Source of the DNA: Parietichytrium sp. I65-24A
Taxonomy: Eukaryota > Sar > Bigyra > Thraustochytrida > Thraustochytriidae
Reading direction: 5' to 3'
Length of the DNA stretch: 64,000 nt
Assembly (NCBI GenBank): GCA_012862575.1
Contig: BLSF01000068.1
Span: 124,001-188,000 of the forward strand
Shown: positions 18,817-27,993 of the stretch, one piece after another
How the letters are laid out: each line of letters begins with the position of its first letter
Numbering within the stretch: the first letter of the stretch is position 1
The notes under the pieces: generated by a model
The model's database searches: none
Seen by the model: the letters and a program-made list of their open reading frames with translations, nothing else
Told to the model about the DNA's origin: nothing
Translations under genes and position numbers: made by a program

Positions 18817-19829
18817 ATGGCGCAGAATGACGACTTGGATGATCTTCTGAACAGTGCTCTCGATGAGATTGAGCACGATGAAGATGACGTGGAAGGCGTG
18901 AGCGATCTTTCGAATGCGGCCAAAAAGGCAGCGGACGAGTCTGCCAAGACTGCGAAGGAAGCAGATCTGGCTGCCAAGCAGTCAAATGCAGGCGAGTTTG
19001 ACGAAGCTGCTGCTCTAGACATGCTCAAGGGACTTGAGGATCCAGACTTCGCCAAGACTCTTGAGGAGACTCTCAGAATGATGAAGCTTGACGAGTCCGG
19101 CGGCGAAGGCGGTGAAAAGGACTGGGAAAATGACGAGGAGGTTGCCAGGACTTTGCAGGCCCTGGCAGAAGCTGCAAAGGGTCTCGAAGGCGCAGACGCT
19201 AGCCAATCAGAGGCGCTTGGCGAAAAGATCATGGAGGATCTCATGAAGTCTTTTGCAGGAACGGAGAACAAGGAAGACTTCCAGCAGGTGATGGACGGCA
19301 TGATGAGACAGCTCATCAGCAAGGAAGTCATGTACGAGCCCATGAAGGGCATTTGCGAAAAGTTTCCAGAGTGGCTCGCAGGTAGGTGACGGGGGCGTAG
19401 CTTGCTTATTGTGTTGATCCTCGGCCTGCGCACTAACCAGTCATTCTTGTGAATGGCCAGACAACGAGGCAAAGCTTGACGCAGATGAATATCAGCGCTA
19501 TGGCAAGCAATACCAGTATTATCAGCGCATCGTGGAGTGCTACGACACCGAACCCGACAACTATGGTCGCTTGACTGGTAAGTATCTCTGCAGACAATGC
19601 ACGTCTACTTTCAATCCTTTACTGATATTGATGCCACACTTGAACAGAGCTCTTTCAAGAGCTTCAGGATTACGGCCAGCCACCAGTGGAACTCGTGAAA
19701 GAACTTGCGCCAGGTCTCGAGACTGGTGAAGATGGCATGCCGAATCTGGCCGGGCTTGGTGGTCCAGGTTCCCTCCCGCCTCTCCCGCCTGGTATGATGG
19801 GGAAAGATGGTGGTTGCGCTCAACAATGA
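18817..19829 (+). CDS. PEX19: PEX19, peroxisomal membrane protein import receptor/chaperone, three exons
   Basis: Exons 18817-19381, 19461-19577 and 19648-19829 (introns 79 and 70 nt, GTAGGT/GTAAGT...AG) give 287 aa. The N-terminus DDLDDLLNSALDEIE matches the acidic PEX3-binding motif of PEX19. The C-terminal cargo-binding core contains SKEVMYEPMKGICEKFPEWL, then the exon 2-3 segment ending LFQELQDYGQPPVELVKELAPGL, both diagnostic. The protein ends Cys-Ala-Gln-Gln, a CaaX-type farnesylation box, as in other PEX19 proteins. PEX19 binds newly made peroxisomal membrane proteins in the cytosol and docks at PEX3. Its presence implies that the organism makes peroxisomes. The start ATG gives MAQNDDLDD; the frame upstream has no ATG. 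The first two exons alone would lack the CaaX box, which supports the splice model. Confidence 0.93.
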
Positions 19830-20426
19830 GATTAATGAGTGATGAAAGATCGACATACTCTCTGCAGCACCTTTGCTGCTTTGCTTGACGCTCAAGAGAC
19901 TCCTATCCACCAAGAAAACCTCGGCGCCATTTTCTCTCGAGATCCGCTGTGTTTGGAATACCTGAATTGACCCCGCCAAGGCATTTGGCACGCGCTCTTA
20001 TTCTTGCTCGCCTTCATCAAGACCTTCTTTGGCCTGGAGAAAAGTGGACGGATGGCTTGCAAAACTCGAATTGGCTACTACTTTTTTTACCCGTAAAAAA
20101 AGTCTGCAACGTTTTTTATATTGTTACCCTCCCCCCCCCCCAAAAAAAAAAAAAAGACGACGATGTAATTGATGCCGTCCATAGCACCGAACGAACGGGT
20201 CCCTCGTTCTGTTGGTGTAAATTGTTCTCTTGATAGTTTCGGGATTCTGAGACGTCAACTTGCAAAAACAAACGCCGCTGTTCGTTTTGGGCGGATGATT
20301 TGCAGGCACGAATACGAACGACGAACTTGAAAATGTGTGTGTTTTATTATAAAAGTTAAATTCACTGTCAGAGGAGATGAAGAAGAATTATATGCACGGG
20401 GTGAGGGAACAATTGGAGCGAACGCT
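19830..20426. other. Convergent gap with poly-C/poly-A run
   Basis: 3' DNA of PEX19 and the kinase gene. A C11-type run followed by an A13-type run lies at about 20131-20154, and one TTCACTGTCA copy at 20361-20370. No gene was recognised. Confidence 0.5.
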
Positions 20427-21758
20427 TTACGCAACAGTGCTGGTTCTGTTGTTGCTGGAGGAAGCTCCCACCTCAAGAGACGCGTTTCCAGGCAACAGCC
20501 CTTCGCTGGCAGCCTTGGACATGGCAACCTGCTGGCCCCAAGAAACCTTGGTCTGGTGCGCAGGCGAGTTGATGACGCAAGAGTTCTCCAGCTCCTGCTC
20601 CACCAAAGCGAGACGCTTCTGAATCTCCGGGAAGGTTGGACGCATTGCCGCACTTTCGTGCCAGCAATCCTTCATGAGCCTGTTGATCGACGGAGGGCAG
20701 TGGCGAAGGAGTGGTGGGCGCAAGCCTTTCTTGCCAACGCGGTATGGAAGCTCTACGCTCTCGTACTCTGTGTATGGCTTCTTGCCCGCGAAGAGCTCCC
20801 AGAGCACCACGCCAAAAGAATAGACGTCGATCTTCTCGTTGTAAGGCTCGCCGCGGAAGATCTCCGGAGCGACCCAGCAAGGTGTGCCGCAAACGGTCAT
20901 CGTCCTTTTGCGTCCCTCGTAAACGCGAGAAAGACCAAAGTCAGTGAGCTTGCATCTGAACCGCGAAGTCAAAAGCAGGTTCTCTGCCTTCAGGTCGCGG
21001 TGGATAATACGCGGCCGCAACGAGTGGAGGTAGGCCACTGCCTCGGCACAGTCCTTGGCGATAGTAATGCAGATCGACCAGGTCACTTGCACCTTTCGAC
21101 GGCGAACCATGCGCAACAAGGTTCCCACGCATCCCTCGCAGAGCTCGAAGAGCAGGGCATATGTCGGGTGTTTGCGAATGGCGCCGTGAAAAGACACGAT
21201 GCGATCGTGGCGGAGGACAGAAAGGATGCCGACCTCTTTGGCAAAGTCCTCGAGCATCTCAGCGCGCTCCATAGGGCTCTCCGGAAGGAAGACCTTCTTG
21301 AGAGCAAATATTTTGCCCTTGTACCGGCACTTGAAGACGTGACCGTAGGTTCCGCTTCCAATACTCTCTCGCAATTCGATCTCGTCGTAGTTCATGTCTA
21401 GCCCGTAAAACTCCTCGTCGTTCTGCTGCGCGACCTGGTTCTGGTTGCCTTTCGATGAGGAGCTGCGGGAACTGTCTGTGCTGCCGCTGCTCCTCCTAAT
21501 CCTACCTGCTGCCTTGCTATCTACATTGGCTGCTTCCGAGTCCGACTTGGCCACTGTTACAGCGTCCGCGCCTGCCTCTGCGGTCTCCCTTTTGACGAGG
21601 GTCTTGTCGTTCTGTGCGGAGGCCTTTATTATCTCTGTACTTTTTCCGGTTGCAGCCCCGGAAGCAGCTTCCGTCTGCTTTGGGGCCCGCTCCATGGCGT
21701 GCAACTCGCCGCCATCTTCTGGCAGAGCGATCACGGGGCGAGAGGTGTAGCAACCCAT
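20427..21758 (-). CDS. RAF/TKL-like protein kinase with N-terminal lipid-anchor motif
   Basis: 443 aa from the ATG at 21758; the frame upstream has no ATG. The kinase domain spans about residues 127-397. It has the Gly loop GSGTYG (134-139), Lys154 in FALKK, HRDLKAEN (252-260), DFG (273-275) and GTPCWVAPE (291-299). All key residues are present, so it should be active. The GTxxWxAPE activation segment, the IHRDLKxEN loop and the DVYSFGVVLWEL helix place it in the tyrosine-kinase-like (RAF/MLK-type) group, which phosphorylates Ser/Thr. The start MGCYTS carries Gly2 with Cys3 and Ser6, the pattern of N-myristoylation plus palmitoylation, which would place it at a membrane. Residues about 15-115 are low-complexity and Ser/Ala/Glu-rich, and contain no recognised regulatory domain. 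It converges with PEX19. Confidence 0.9.
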   Translation of the reverse strand: MGCYTSRPVIALPEDGGELHAMERAPKQTEAASGAATGKSTEIIKASAQNDKTLVKRETAEAGADAVTVAKSDSEAANVDSKAAGRIRRSSGSTDSSRSSSSKGNQNQVAQQNDEEFYGLDMNYDEIELRESIGSGTYGHVFKCRYKGKIFALKKVFLPESPMERAEMLEDFAKEVGILSVLRHDRIVSFHGAIRKHPTYALLFELCEGCVGTLLRMVRRRKVQVTWSICITIAKDCAEAVAYLHSLRPRIIHRDLKAENLLLTSRFRCKLTDFGLSRVYEGRKRTMTVCGTPCWVAPEIFRGEPYNEKIDVYSFGVVLWELFAGKKPYTEYESVELPYRVGKKGLRPPLLRHCPPSINRLMKDCWHESAAMRPTFPEIQKRLALVEQELENSCVINSPAHQTKVSWGQQVAMSKAASEGLLPGNASLEVGASSSNNRTSTVA

Positions 21759-24700
21759 GGCCCTCTTAATGCGGGTGAATGCGCTTGAGTTCGTTGTGCC
21801 GCTGCTGTCTAACTTCTTGGCGGTTGATCGCGTGAGCTGGAGAGCACGGACGCGAGGAAGCAATCCTTTGCGTCTCTAGTCTGCAGCGCACACGCACCCC
21901 AAGTCTCGAGAGACGAATCTCAACAAAGAGGAAAGAGATGGAGGGGCTCCGCGGACCGGCCTCTGACTGCTGCTCCTGCTGCTGCGTAAGTCTGCTCGAC
22001 TGCTATTGCTTGGACCGTCGTGCACGCGAGCAGGTCCGCCGGCAAAGGTTCAATTTGGGAACTGAAAGGCGACTGCCGCTAATTCACTCTCGGGAGTTTG
22101 CTCTGCACTATTGTACACGGAGGAGACTATGTCTCTACCTCCTTTTCCTTGCTTGCTCTATGCTCTATGCTGTTCTATTTCGATGTAGACGAACTGACTG
22201 CCCGCCTATGTTGTATCGGCAGCAAATGATTGACAGACTAACAGATTGACTGATCTGATTGTCGTTGCTGTTGCTGCTCTTCCTCTCAGGCTTGCTCCAT
22301 CTCTACCACTCGCTCTTCAAGTCCTTGTGCTCGGCTTTCAGTAGCCAAGATAAAACACAACGCGACTGCGATCACTATCACTATCGCTTGAATTCAATTC
22401 AATTCCATTCCATTCCATTCCATTGCATTGCATCGCGTCGCATTGCGGAAGGCTATACCTTCTTCTCTCGATGGCTCGGGCGACGGTTCAGCGATGCGAT
22501 TCGCACAATTGGCTTCTCGCCGGCAAGCTATAGGAGGGCTATGGCCAGCCATGAACCCAACGAGTAAATTGTGAACCAACGAAGGTTGGAGGATTTGCTC
22601 TTAAGCAGCCTTTTATCCTATCCCTTCTCCCTCCCTCCCTCCCTTCCTCCCTTCCTTCCTTCTTCCTTCCCGTTTCGTTCATTCATTCATTCACTCATTC
22701 ATTCTTTCCACTTTCGTCGCTTACACTGTTGATATGTACATTGTATTGCACGGCCAAAGTTAGAGTCCATCGTCACACGATAACCAGCTAACGTTCCTAT
22801 TGTGCGCTCGCACTCGTAGAGCGCGGCGCTAATCACTGCTAAGCTATCCGTCAACGTCTCTTTTTTTTTTTTTTCCAAATTTACTGTTAGTTCTTACAGA
22901 GTTAGTCCTCCGCCTTCTCCATCTTTTTCTCGAGCTCCGACTTGTTCTTCTTCTTCTTCTTCTTCTTCTGTTGCTGCTTGTTTGAAATGGACAGGTTGCG
23001 AACTGCGAATTGTGAATTGTGAAGGAGAGATATGGAAAGGTGTGATTGAAGAAGAAAAAGAAGAGAAGAAGAATAGACGTTTTAAAGAAATGAAGATGGA
23101 GGTAAGAAGAGCTAGTTTGCGAAAGAAAAAGTGTTAGTTTAAGTTTTTAGTTTCAAGCGGGGGATTGATTCCTTTATTTGTTTAGTTTCTAGCGGCGATG
23201 GGCGATGATGGATGGCGCCGATTTGGCCGTTCACAGCGATCGTAAGGAAGGGTTTCCGATTCAGACATTCAACCTTTCCATCCATCTACCGGTAACTAAC
23301 TATCAATGCATTTAGCCAACTTTTAGACCTGCGATTGACGCCATCTTCTTCTACTTGTCTTTGCGGACGAACCCATCACAGAAAGAGCACGGCTACGTGG
23401 AGCGCATCGGGTATATAGACAGTGTCAATCGACCGCAGTTATTCGCCACCCGCTCGCAGGACTGAATGCCAGCATAACATACCAACCCACCCACGCTCCG
23501 TTGTGGCGGCACGTTCGAGTGTATCGCAACATTAACCGATCCATCCATCTATCCATCCATCCATGCATCTCTCTATCTATCCATCCGTCCATCCTCGCAC
23601 GCAGGCGACGAATTGCGAATTGACTCACTCTAGCCTACTCGTTCCGCGCACGCTTTGTCCTTTGTTTTTTGCTTTTGGTTTTCCATTTTTGGGTTAAAAA
23701 TTCGAGCTTAAGCTATGTTGCAAAGTCGCGCTTCGCTCGCTTCTTTTGCTCACCGGAGAGCATCCGTGCACCACGTTGGATGGAGAGATGGAACAAACTA
23801 CACAAGTGCTCCCGAACGCATGAACGAACGATCGATCGATCGATCATCGTCGCAGCAAGGCAATGCTTTCACGTGCGCACCGTGCTCGAATGATATGAAA
23901 TGATACCAAATGGGTACGAAATGATACGAAATGTTGCTCAGTGATGCCAATGCGAGACTCGCGAGAGTGCAACAGCAGCAGGCCATGCACTTCGTGCATA
24001 CTCGCAGTCAGTACGTTCGTGTTTACAAATGCACGTACTGACGAATGGCGAAGATGCTGGGCTCTCCGGCCAAAGACTCGGAGAAGTCGGATGGTTCCAA
24101 GTAGCCGTAGCACTTGCTCCGATCTTATACTAGCGGACGATTGGATGGACCCCACCCCGCCAGGAGCTGGCGCAAGTCGGGTTACCGTTGACGACTCATC
24201 GAGCCTGAGCATGACCATGACCATGACCACGACCATGAGCATGGGCCTGTAGAATGTAGAATGTAGGTTGCATGTTGCATGTTGCGAAGCGCTGAGAAGA
24301 ATTGATTCCGACGCTCACGAAAGCGGTGTGATTTCGGGTGATTTCGGCGAAGAACGAGCTGGCTTGTGAAATTTGGCCTTTCCTTTTGTCCTTGTCCTTC
24401 ATTGATTGGCATCAATTGTCCTTGATGGCGCACAAATTCGGAATGGTGTAGGGTTGTAAATGAGAGAGAATGATACGGATAGGGGGAGTGTGGGGAGGAG
24501 AGATGGGAGGGGGGGGGAGGGTTTCGCGAGCGATTTCAATTGAAGTTTTGCATAATGCGCGATTGACCGCCTCTTGGTGGCAAGTCCAGACATTGCTAGC
24601 CCGAGTAAATGGCGAACGAGTACGAAAAAGTCAACAAGTGAATCGCGAAACTTTCGCGGAAAATATGACTTCCAGATGCATCAAAATGCTTTCTCAATGA

Positions 24701-24863
24701 CATGAGATGGTGCCGCCAACTCTTTGATTGGAGTTCAACCAACGCCGCTTTTTTTGTTTAAAAAAAAGTAGTTGGTGTCAATGTGCATAGACTTTTCGAA
24801 GGGTTTACTTGATGGGTTCATTTTACTATTGTCAGGCTCTTTTAGCATCATACTTCTTTTCAT
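21759..24863. other. Long gap with dense microsatellites and one possible short exon
   Basis: 3.1 kb. Visible: CATTC-type repeats (about 22395-22440, near-continuous CCATT/GCATT units); a pyrimidine-rich tract of CTCC/TTCC units (about 22620-22675); CATTCATT (about 22680-22705); a T15-type run (about 22861-22875); a (CTT)n tract that is part of the candidate exon at 22902-23002; ATCC repeats (about 23538-23594); GATCGATCGATC (about 23829-23845); ATGACC repeats (about 24210-24238); and a G-rich run (about 24508-24520). A TACCGGTA palindrome lies at 23287-23294. No full-length gene was recognised. Confidence 0.5.
22902..23002 (-). CDS. Candidate 3'-terminal exon of a tiny Lys-rich protein
   Basis: Reading the minus strand from a pyrimidine-rich tract ending in CGCAG at 23003, an in-phase segment encodes RNLSISNKQQQ, seven Lys, NKSELEKKMEKAED and a stop. 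It looks like a genuine charged helical C-terminus, not random translation. A compatible first exon, MASIA at about 23338-23353, exists in the right phase, but its donor is the weak GTCTAA. The upstream part is therefore unresolved and the whole call tentative. No family was recognised. Confidence 0.3.
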
Positions 24864-26006
24864 TCAAAGCAAAGCGACGCTACACAAAGCTACGTTGTCC
24901 GTAGATTGGAATGTTCTCAAGAGTGTTCCGGAAGATACATCCCACACGCATGCTACTCCATCTTGGGACACAGAAGCCACTAAATTTTGCCGCTCCGGGC
25001 CAGAAAAGAAGCTAAGGCCAAGGACCCAAGCCGTGTGCCCCTTTAAGCGATGCTTTAGTTTGAGGGTCCCTACGTCCCACACGCACACGAGCCCGTCGTC
25101 TGCGCCAGTAACGAGGAATTCGGAGGAAACGGCGATGCACTCGGGAAGTTTCGTGCTCACCTTGACTTGTGCTATCATCCCAATTCTGCTTTGCAGCCCT
25201 TCTTCGCTTCCGATCTCCCATGCCCTGCAAAGCTTGTCAGAGTGAAGAGAAAATAGCCTGACTTGGCCCCCCACGATCTCCTGGATCCGAAGCCCGCCGA
25301 ATGCGGGAGACTCAAGCTGTACGATCTCGACCAAAGAATACGTACTAGTGGACCTGTCCTTTGCCCACATATACAGTGCCGGGTCATCGCTCGCCGCCAC
25401 GATCATGGATCCATCTCGCGACATGCAAGCCGAGAAGACACATCCCTTGGGGTCATCAAGCGTCTGCAGCGGAGTCAGTGATCCTTCGGCAAACCTCCAA
25501 ACCTTGACTGTCGCATCATCCGAGCAGCTGCACAGAACAACGTCGCCAGATTCGCTATCTCGCGCGACGCTCAGCGCTCTGATGGATGAGGCATGAGCAT
25601 CCATCACTTGCCCAGTCATGAGCAGCTGATTTTCGTGCCCCAATTTCCACGCCCGGATTGCGTCATCATAGCCTCCGCTCACCAGGACACCGTCGCCGAT
25701 GCCAACCATGCACATCACCGACGCCGACCCGTGAGCTCCGCGCGCCAAGTCCTTCAGCATCAACTGCGGTTGCGTTTCTACCTGCGGCATGTCTTCACAC
25801 CCTTTGCTGTTGCTGCTCAATTTTCCACCCATCTCTTTCGAGCCGGCCTCTTCGCCTTCCACGGTCGCGCCACTTCCATCTGTCCCAGAACCTAGTCCTG
25901 TTCCTCCGCCTCCAGCGTCCTCGGCATCAAACAACTTACCGGGGACCACTGCCGCGCCGACCACGTTGCCGCTCCGGTCCCCGGCCAAGAGAAGCGCCAC
26001 TGACAT
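24864..26006 (-). CDS. WD40-repeat protein
   Basis: 380 aa from the ATG at 26006 (MSVALLLAGDRSG). The frame runs 14 codons upstream, but only from a GTG, inside repeats. The body has at least six WD-type repeats: GGYDDAIRAWKLG, CSCSDDATVKVWRF, AASDDPALYMWAKD, DKLCRAWEI, TGADDGLVCVWDV and ASVSQDGVACVWDV. These should close into a beta-propeller. Residues about 25-60 form a Gly/Glu-rich insert near the first blade. WD40 proteins act as scaffolds, and this one carries no other domain, so its partner is unknown. A short N-terminal unit (AGDRSGNVVGAAV) may be a degenerate first blade. It is divergent from the HDDC2-type gene, with a tandem duplication between them. Confidence 0.85.
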   Translation of the reverse strand: MSVALLLAGDRSGNVVGAAVVPGKLFDAEDAGGGGTGLGSGTDGSGATVEGEEAGSKEMGGKLSSNSKGCEDMPQVETQPQLMLKDLARGAHGSASVMCMVGIGDGVLVSGGYDDAIRAWKLGHENQLLMTGQVMDAHASSIRALSVARDSESGDVVLCSCSDDATVKVWRFAEGSLTPLQTLDDPKGCVFSACMSRDGSMIVAASDDPALYMWAKDRSTSTYSLVEIVQLESPAFGGLRIQEIVGGQVRLFSLHSDKLCRAWEIGSEEGLQSRIGMIAQVKVSTKLPECIAVSSEFLVTGADDGLVCVWDVGTLKLKHRLKGHTAWVLGLSFFSGPERQNLVASVSQDGVACVWDVSSGTLLRTFQSTDNVALCSVALL

Positions 26007-26029
26007 GTCGCTCTTTCCACACTTTCCAC

Positions 26030-26363
26030 ACTTCCCAAACTTGCACACTTGCCAACCTCCTCGCCCTCACTGCACAGAGACTTGACGCCGACTGGGACTC
26101 TTTTGGCACCCGCAGAATGTATGTACTTGCCACTGGGCTGCTGGAAAAGTGCTCGTTCGGGGAACAGCTCTCCCGCAATGGAGGCAAATTGTGAGCACTT
26201 CCAAAACTTGCACACTTGCCAACCTCCTCGCCCACACTGCACAGAGACTTGACGCCGACTGGGACGCTTTTGGCACCCGCAGAATGTATGTACTTGCCAC
26301 TGGGCTGCTGGAAAAGTGCTCGTTCCGGGAACAGCTCTCCAGCAATGGAAGCAAAATGTGAGA
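26030..26363. repeat. 167-bp tandem duplication in a divergent promoter
   Basis: Two head-to-tail copies with a period of 167 bp (about 26030-26196 and 26197-26363), near-identical apart from scattered substitutions. Matching anchors: TTGCACACTTGCC at 26041 and 26208, then GACTTGACGCCGACTGGGAC and GGCTGCTGGAAAAGTGCTCG in both. Copy 1 begins just 24 bp from the WD40 gene's ATG. Both copies can be read through as frames on each strand, but the encoded peptides have no recognised domain. Confidence 0.9.
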
Positions 26364-26748
26364 AATCTCTCTCTCTCTCTCTTGATGCAAATGCGAACGG
26401 CTTGCGCGATTGGCTGTCGAGTTCGCGAAACGTTGCGCCGGCACCGCGGACGCCCAACGCGCGAGCGAACGAATGAATGAATGAATGAATGAATGAATGA
26501 CTGAGTGAGTGAGTGAGAGAAGTTCAAGTATGTCGACGTCTTTATATCTGATTCGTATCAGCTCCACCATATCTCCATCAACTACAAAAGAGTCAACGCC
26601 GCCAACGAAGAGAGATTACGATTACACTTCTGGCAAACCAACCGCTCAGCCACGTTTGGTCTATTTGGTCCTCTCTCTTTCTCACACATACACACATACA
26701 CACATACACACGTACATACATTCTTGGGTCAGACCACATTGCGTCGAT
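26364..26748. other. Rest of the WD40/HDDC2 divergent promoter
   Basis: Holds a CT-rich run (about 26366-26382), (AATG)n at about 26473-26499, GAGTGAGTGAGTGAG next to it, and CACATACACACATACACA repeats (about 26682-26716) before the HDDC2-type start. No gene was seen. Confidence 0.55.
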
Positions 26749-27993
26749 ATGGCCAGCGAGCTCGTGCTCTTCTGCGACTGTCCCGGCGGCGTACGCGCGC
26801 ATGTGTCCGCGGACACTTGTGACGCCAGCCTGCTCGTGCGCGAGGCCATTCTGCGAGGCGTCGGGGGTGTGCAAATTGATGGCGATATAAGCGCGGCGCA
26901 AGCTGCGCAAGTTGAGAAGGCCAAGACGGAGCTGGAGAACGTGGCTCGACGCGAAGGAGGACACACACTGGAGTCGATGGCGTTGAAGGAGATGCTGCGC
27001 CAAGTCAAGTTCTCCGTGGTTCCAAGTGGAGATCCAAATGGAGATCCAAATGGAGATCCAAATGGAGATCCAAATGGAGATGTTGTACATGGACAACATG
27101 GAGAACTTGGGGAAGATGGAGGCCAACTCCTCGAGCGCCGGGAGAAGGAGATGTGCGAAACATGCCAGTCACGGTCGTGCGAATGTGCCGCGTCAAGGAA
27201 GAGAGCTCGGGCGGTGGCCGATGAAGGACCGGTTGGGGACGAGTGTAGTCTGAGTGAGCAGAATGGAGCAGCACTCAGGGTCGTCGAAAGCTTGCTACAC
27301 GGCGCTCAAGATGCGGAAAAAAGAACAATTCGCGGTCATGATCAAGCTCAGGAATCAACAGATACATCAAGTTGCCCGGAGAAAGACAACGTCGAAAGTG
27401 CACTTTCGTCGTGGGCGCCGGCTCCTGCGGACTGTGTGGCATTTATGCTGAAGGCCATGCAACTCAAGCAGCAGGTCAGAACTGGCTGGAAGCTCCGTGG
27501 AATCGATCCTGTGGAGAGTGTGGCTGACCATAGCTGGGGGGTGGCGTTGTGTTGCATCCTCCTTGCGGATCCAGGACTGGATTGGAAGAAGGCGGTGCTC
27601 ATGGCGCTCCTTCACGACTTATCAGAAGCTCTCGTGGGAGACTTCACACCGTCACAAATAAGTGAAAGCAAAAAGCACGAGCTAGAGCGGAAAGCCATGG
27701 AAGAGCTCATGGGTTGCTTTGGGTCCACTGGCTCGTCGCCAGGGGGCAAGCTGCCTGCTGCGCACATCAAAGACCTCTACGATGAATATGAAGCACGCCA
27801 AAGTCCAGAAGCCAAGCTGGTCAAGGATTTTGATCGTCTCGAGATGCTCTTGCAAGCCGAGATCTACGAAAGGCAGCATCAAGAAAAGTCTTTAGAAGAA
27901 TTTTTTGCTGGCGTGCGAGGTAAGATATTGCATCCCGTCGTCAAAGAGTGGCACAAAGCCCTCGAGACAGAGAGACAGGTTCGCAACAACTAG
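26749..27993 (+). CDS. HDDC2: HDDC2-like HD-domain 5'-deoxynucleotidase with long N-terminal extension
   Basis: 414 aa from the ATG at 26749. Residues about 226-410 match the HDDC2/YfbR family: RTGWKLRGID..ESVADHSWG (metal His261), LLHDLSEALVGD (His289-Asp290), a YDEYEARQSPEAKLVKDFDRLEMLLQ stretch (Asp362) and a C-terminal GKILHP. All HD metal ligands are present. The family removes phosphate from dCMP/dUMP-type nucleotides. The N-terminal 220 residues are extra compared with human HDDC2 (about 200 aa): about 1-90 is possibly folded, then a GDPN repeat (94-111, from 12-bp DNA units at about 27030-27078), then a Cys-rich stretch (CETCQSRSCEC) and low complexity. The role of the extension is unknown. 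An upstream in-frame ATG lies in the repeat-rich promoter and is less likely to be used. Confidence 0.88.
   Translation: MASELVLFCDCPGGVRAHVSADTCDASLLVREAILRGVGGVQIDGDISAAQAAQVEKAKTELENVARREGGHTLESMALKEMLRQVKFSVVPSGDPNGDPNGDPNGDPNGDVVHGQHGELGEDGGQLLERREKEMCETCQSRSCECAASRKRARAVADEGPVGDECSLSEQNGAALRVVESLLHGAQDAEKRTIRGHDQAQESTDTSSCPEKDNVESALSSWAPAPADCVAFMLKAMQLKQQVRTGWKLRGIDPVESVADHSWGVALCCILLADPGLDWKKAVLMALLHDLSEALVGDFTPSQISESKKHELERKAMEELMGCFGSTGSSPGGKLPAAHIKDLYDEYEARQSPEAKLVKDFDRLEMLLQAEIYERQHQEKSLEEFFAGVRGKILHPVVKEWHKALETERQVRNN

Noticed and set aside
17906-18985. 359-aa minus-strand frame rich in His/Pro/Ser
   Set aside because: It runs antisense over low-complexity TTTGATG/GAAA repeats and the PEX19 start, has no domain and a composition that follows the repeats.
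20337-21401. 354-aa plus-strand frame
   Set aside because: Antisense shadow of the kinase gene, whose catalytic motifs are on the minus strand.
25892-26570. Several overlapping minus-strand frames across the 167-bp repeat
   Set aside because: They owe their length to the tandem duplication; the repeated peptide has no domain and the frames use non-ATG starts.
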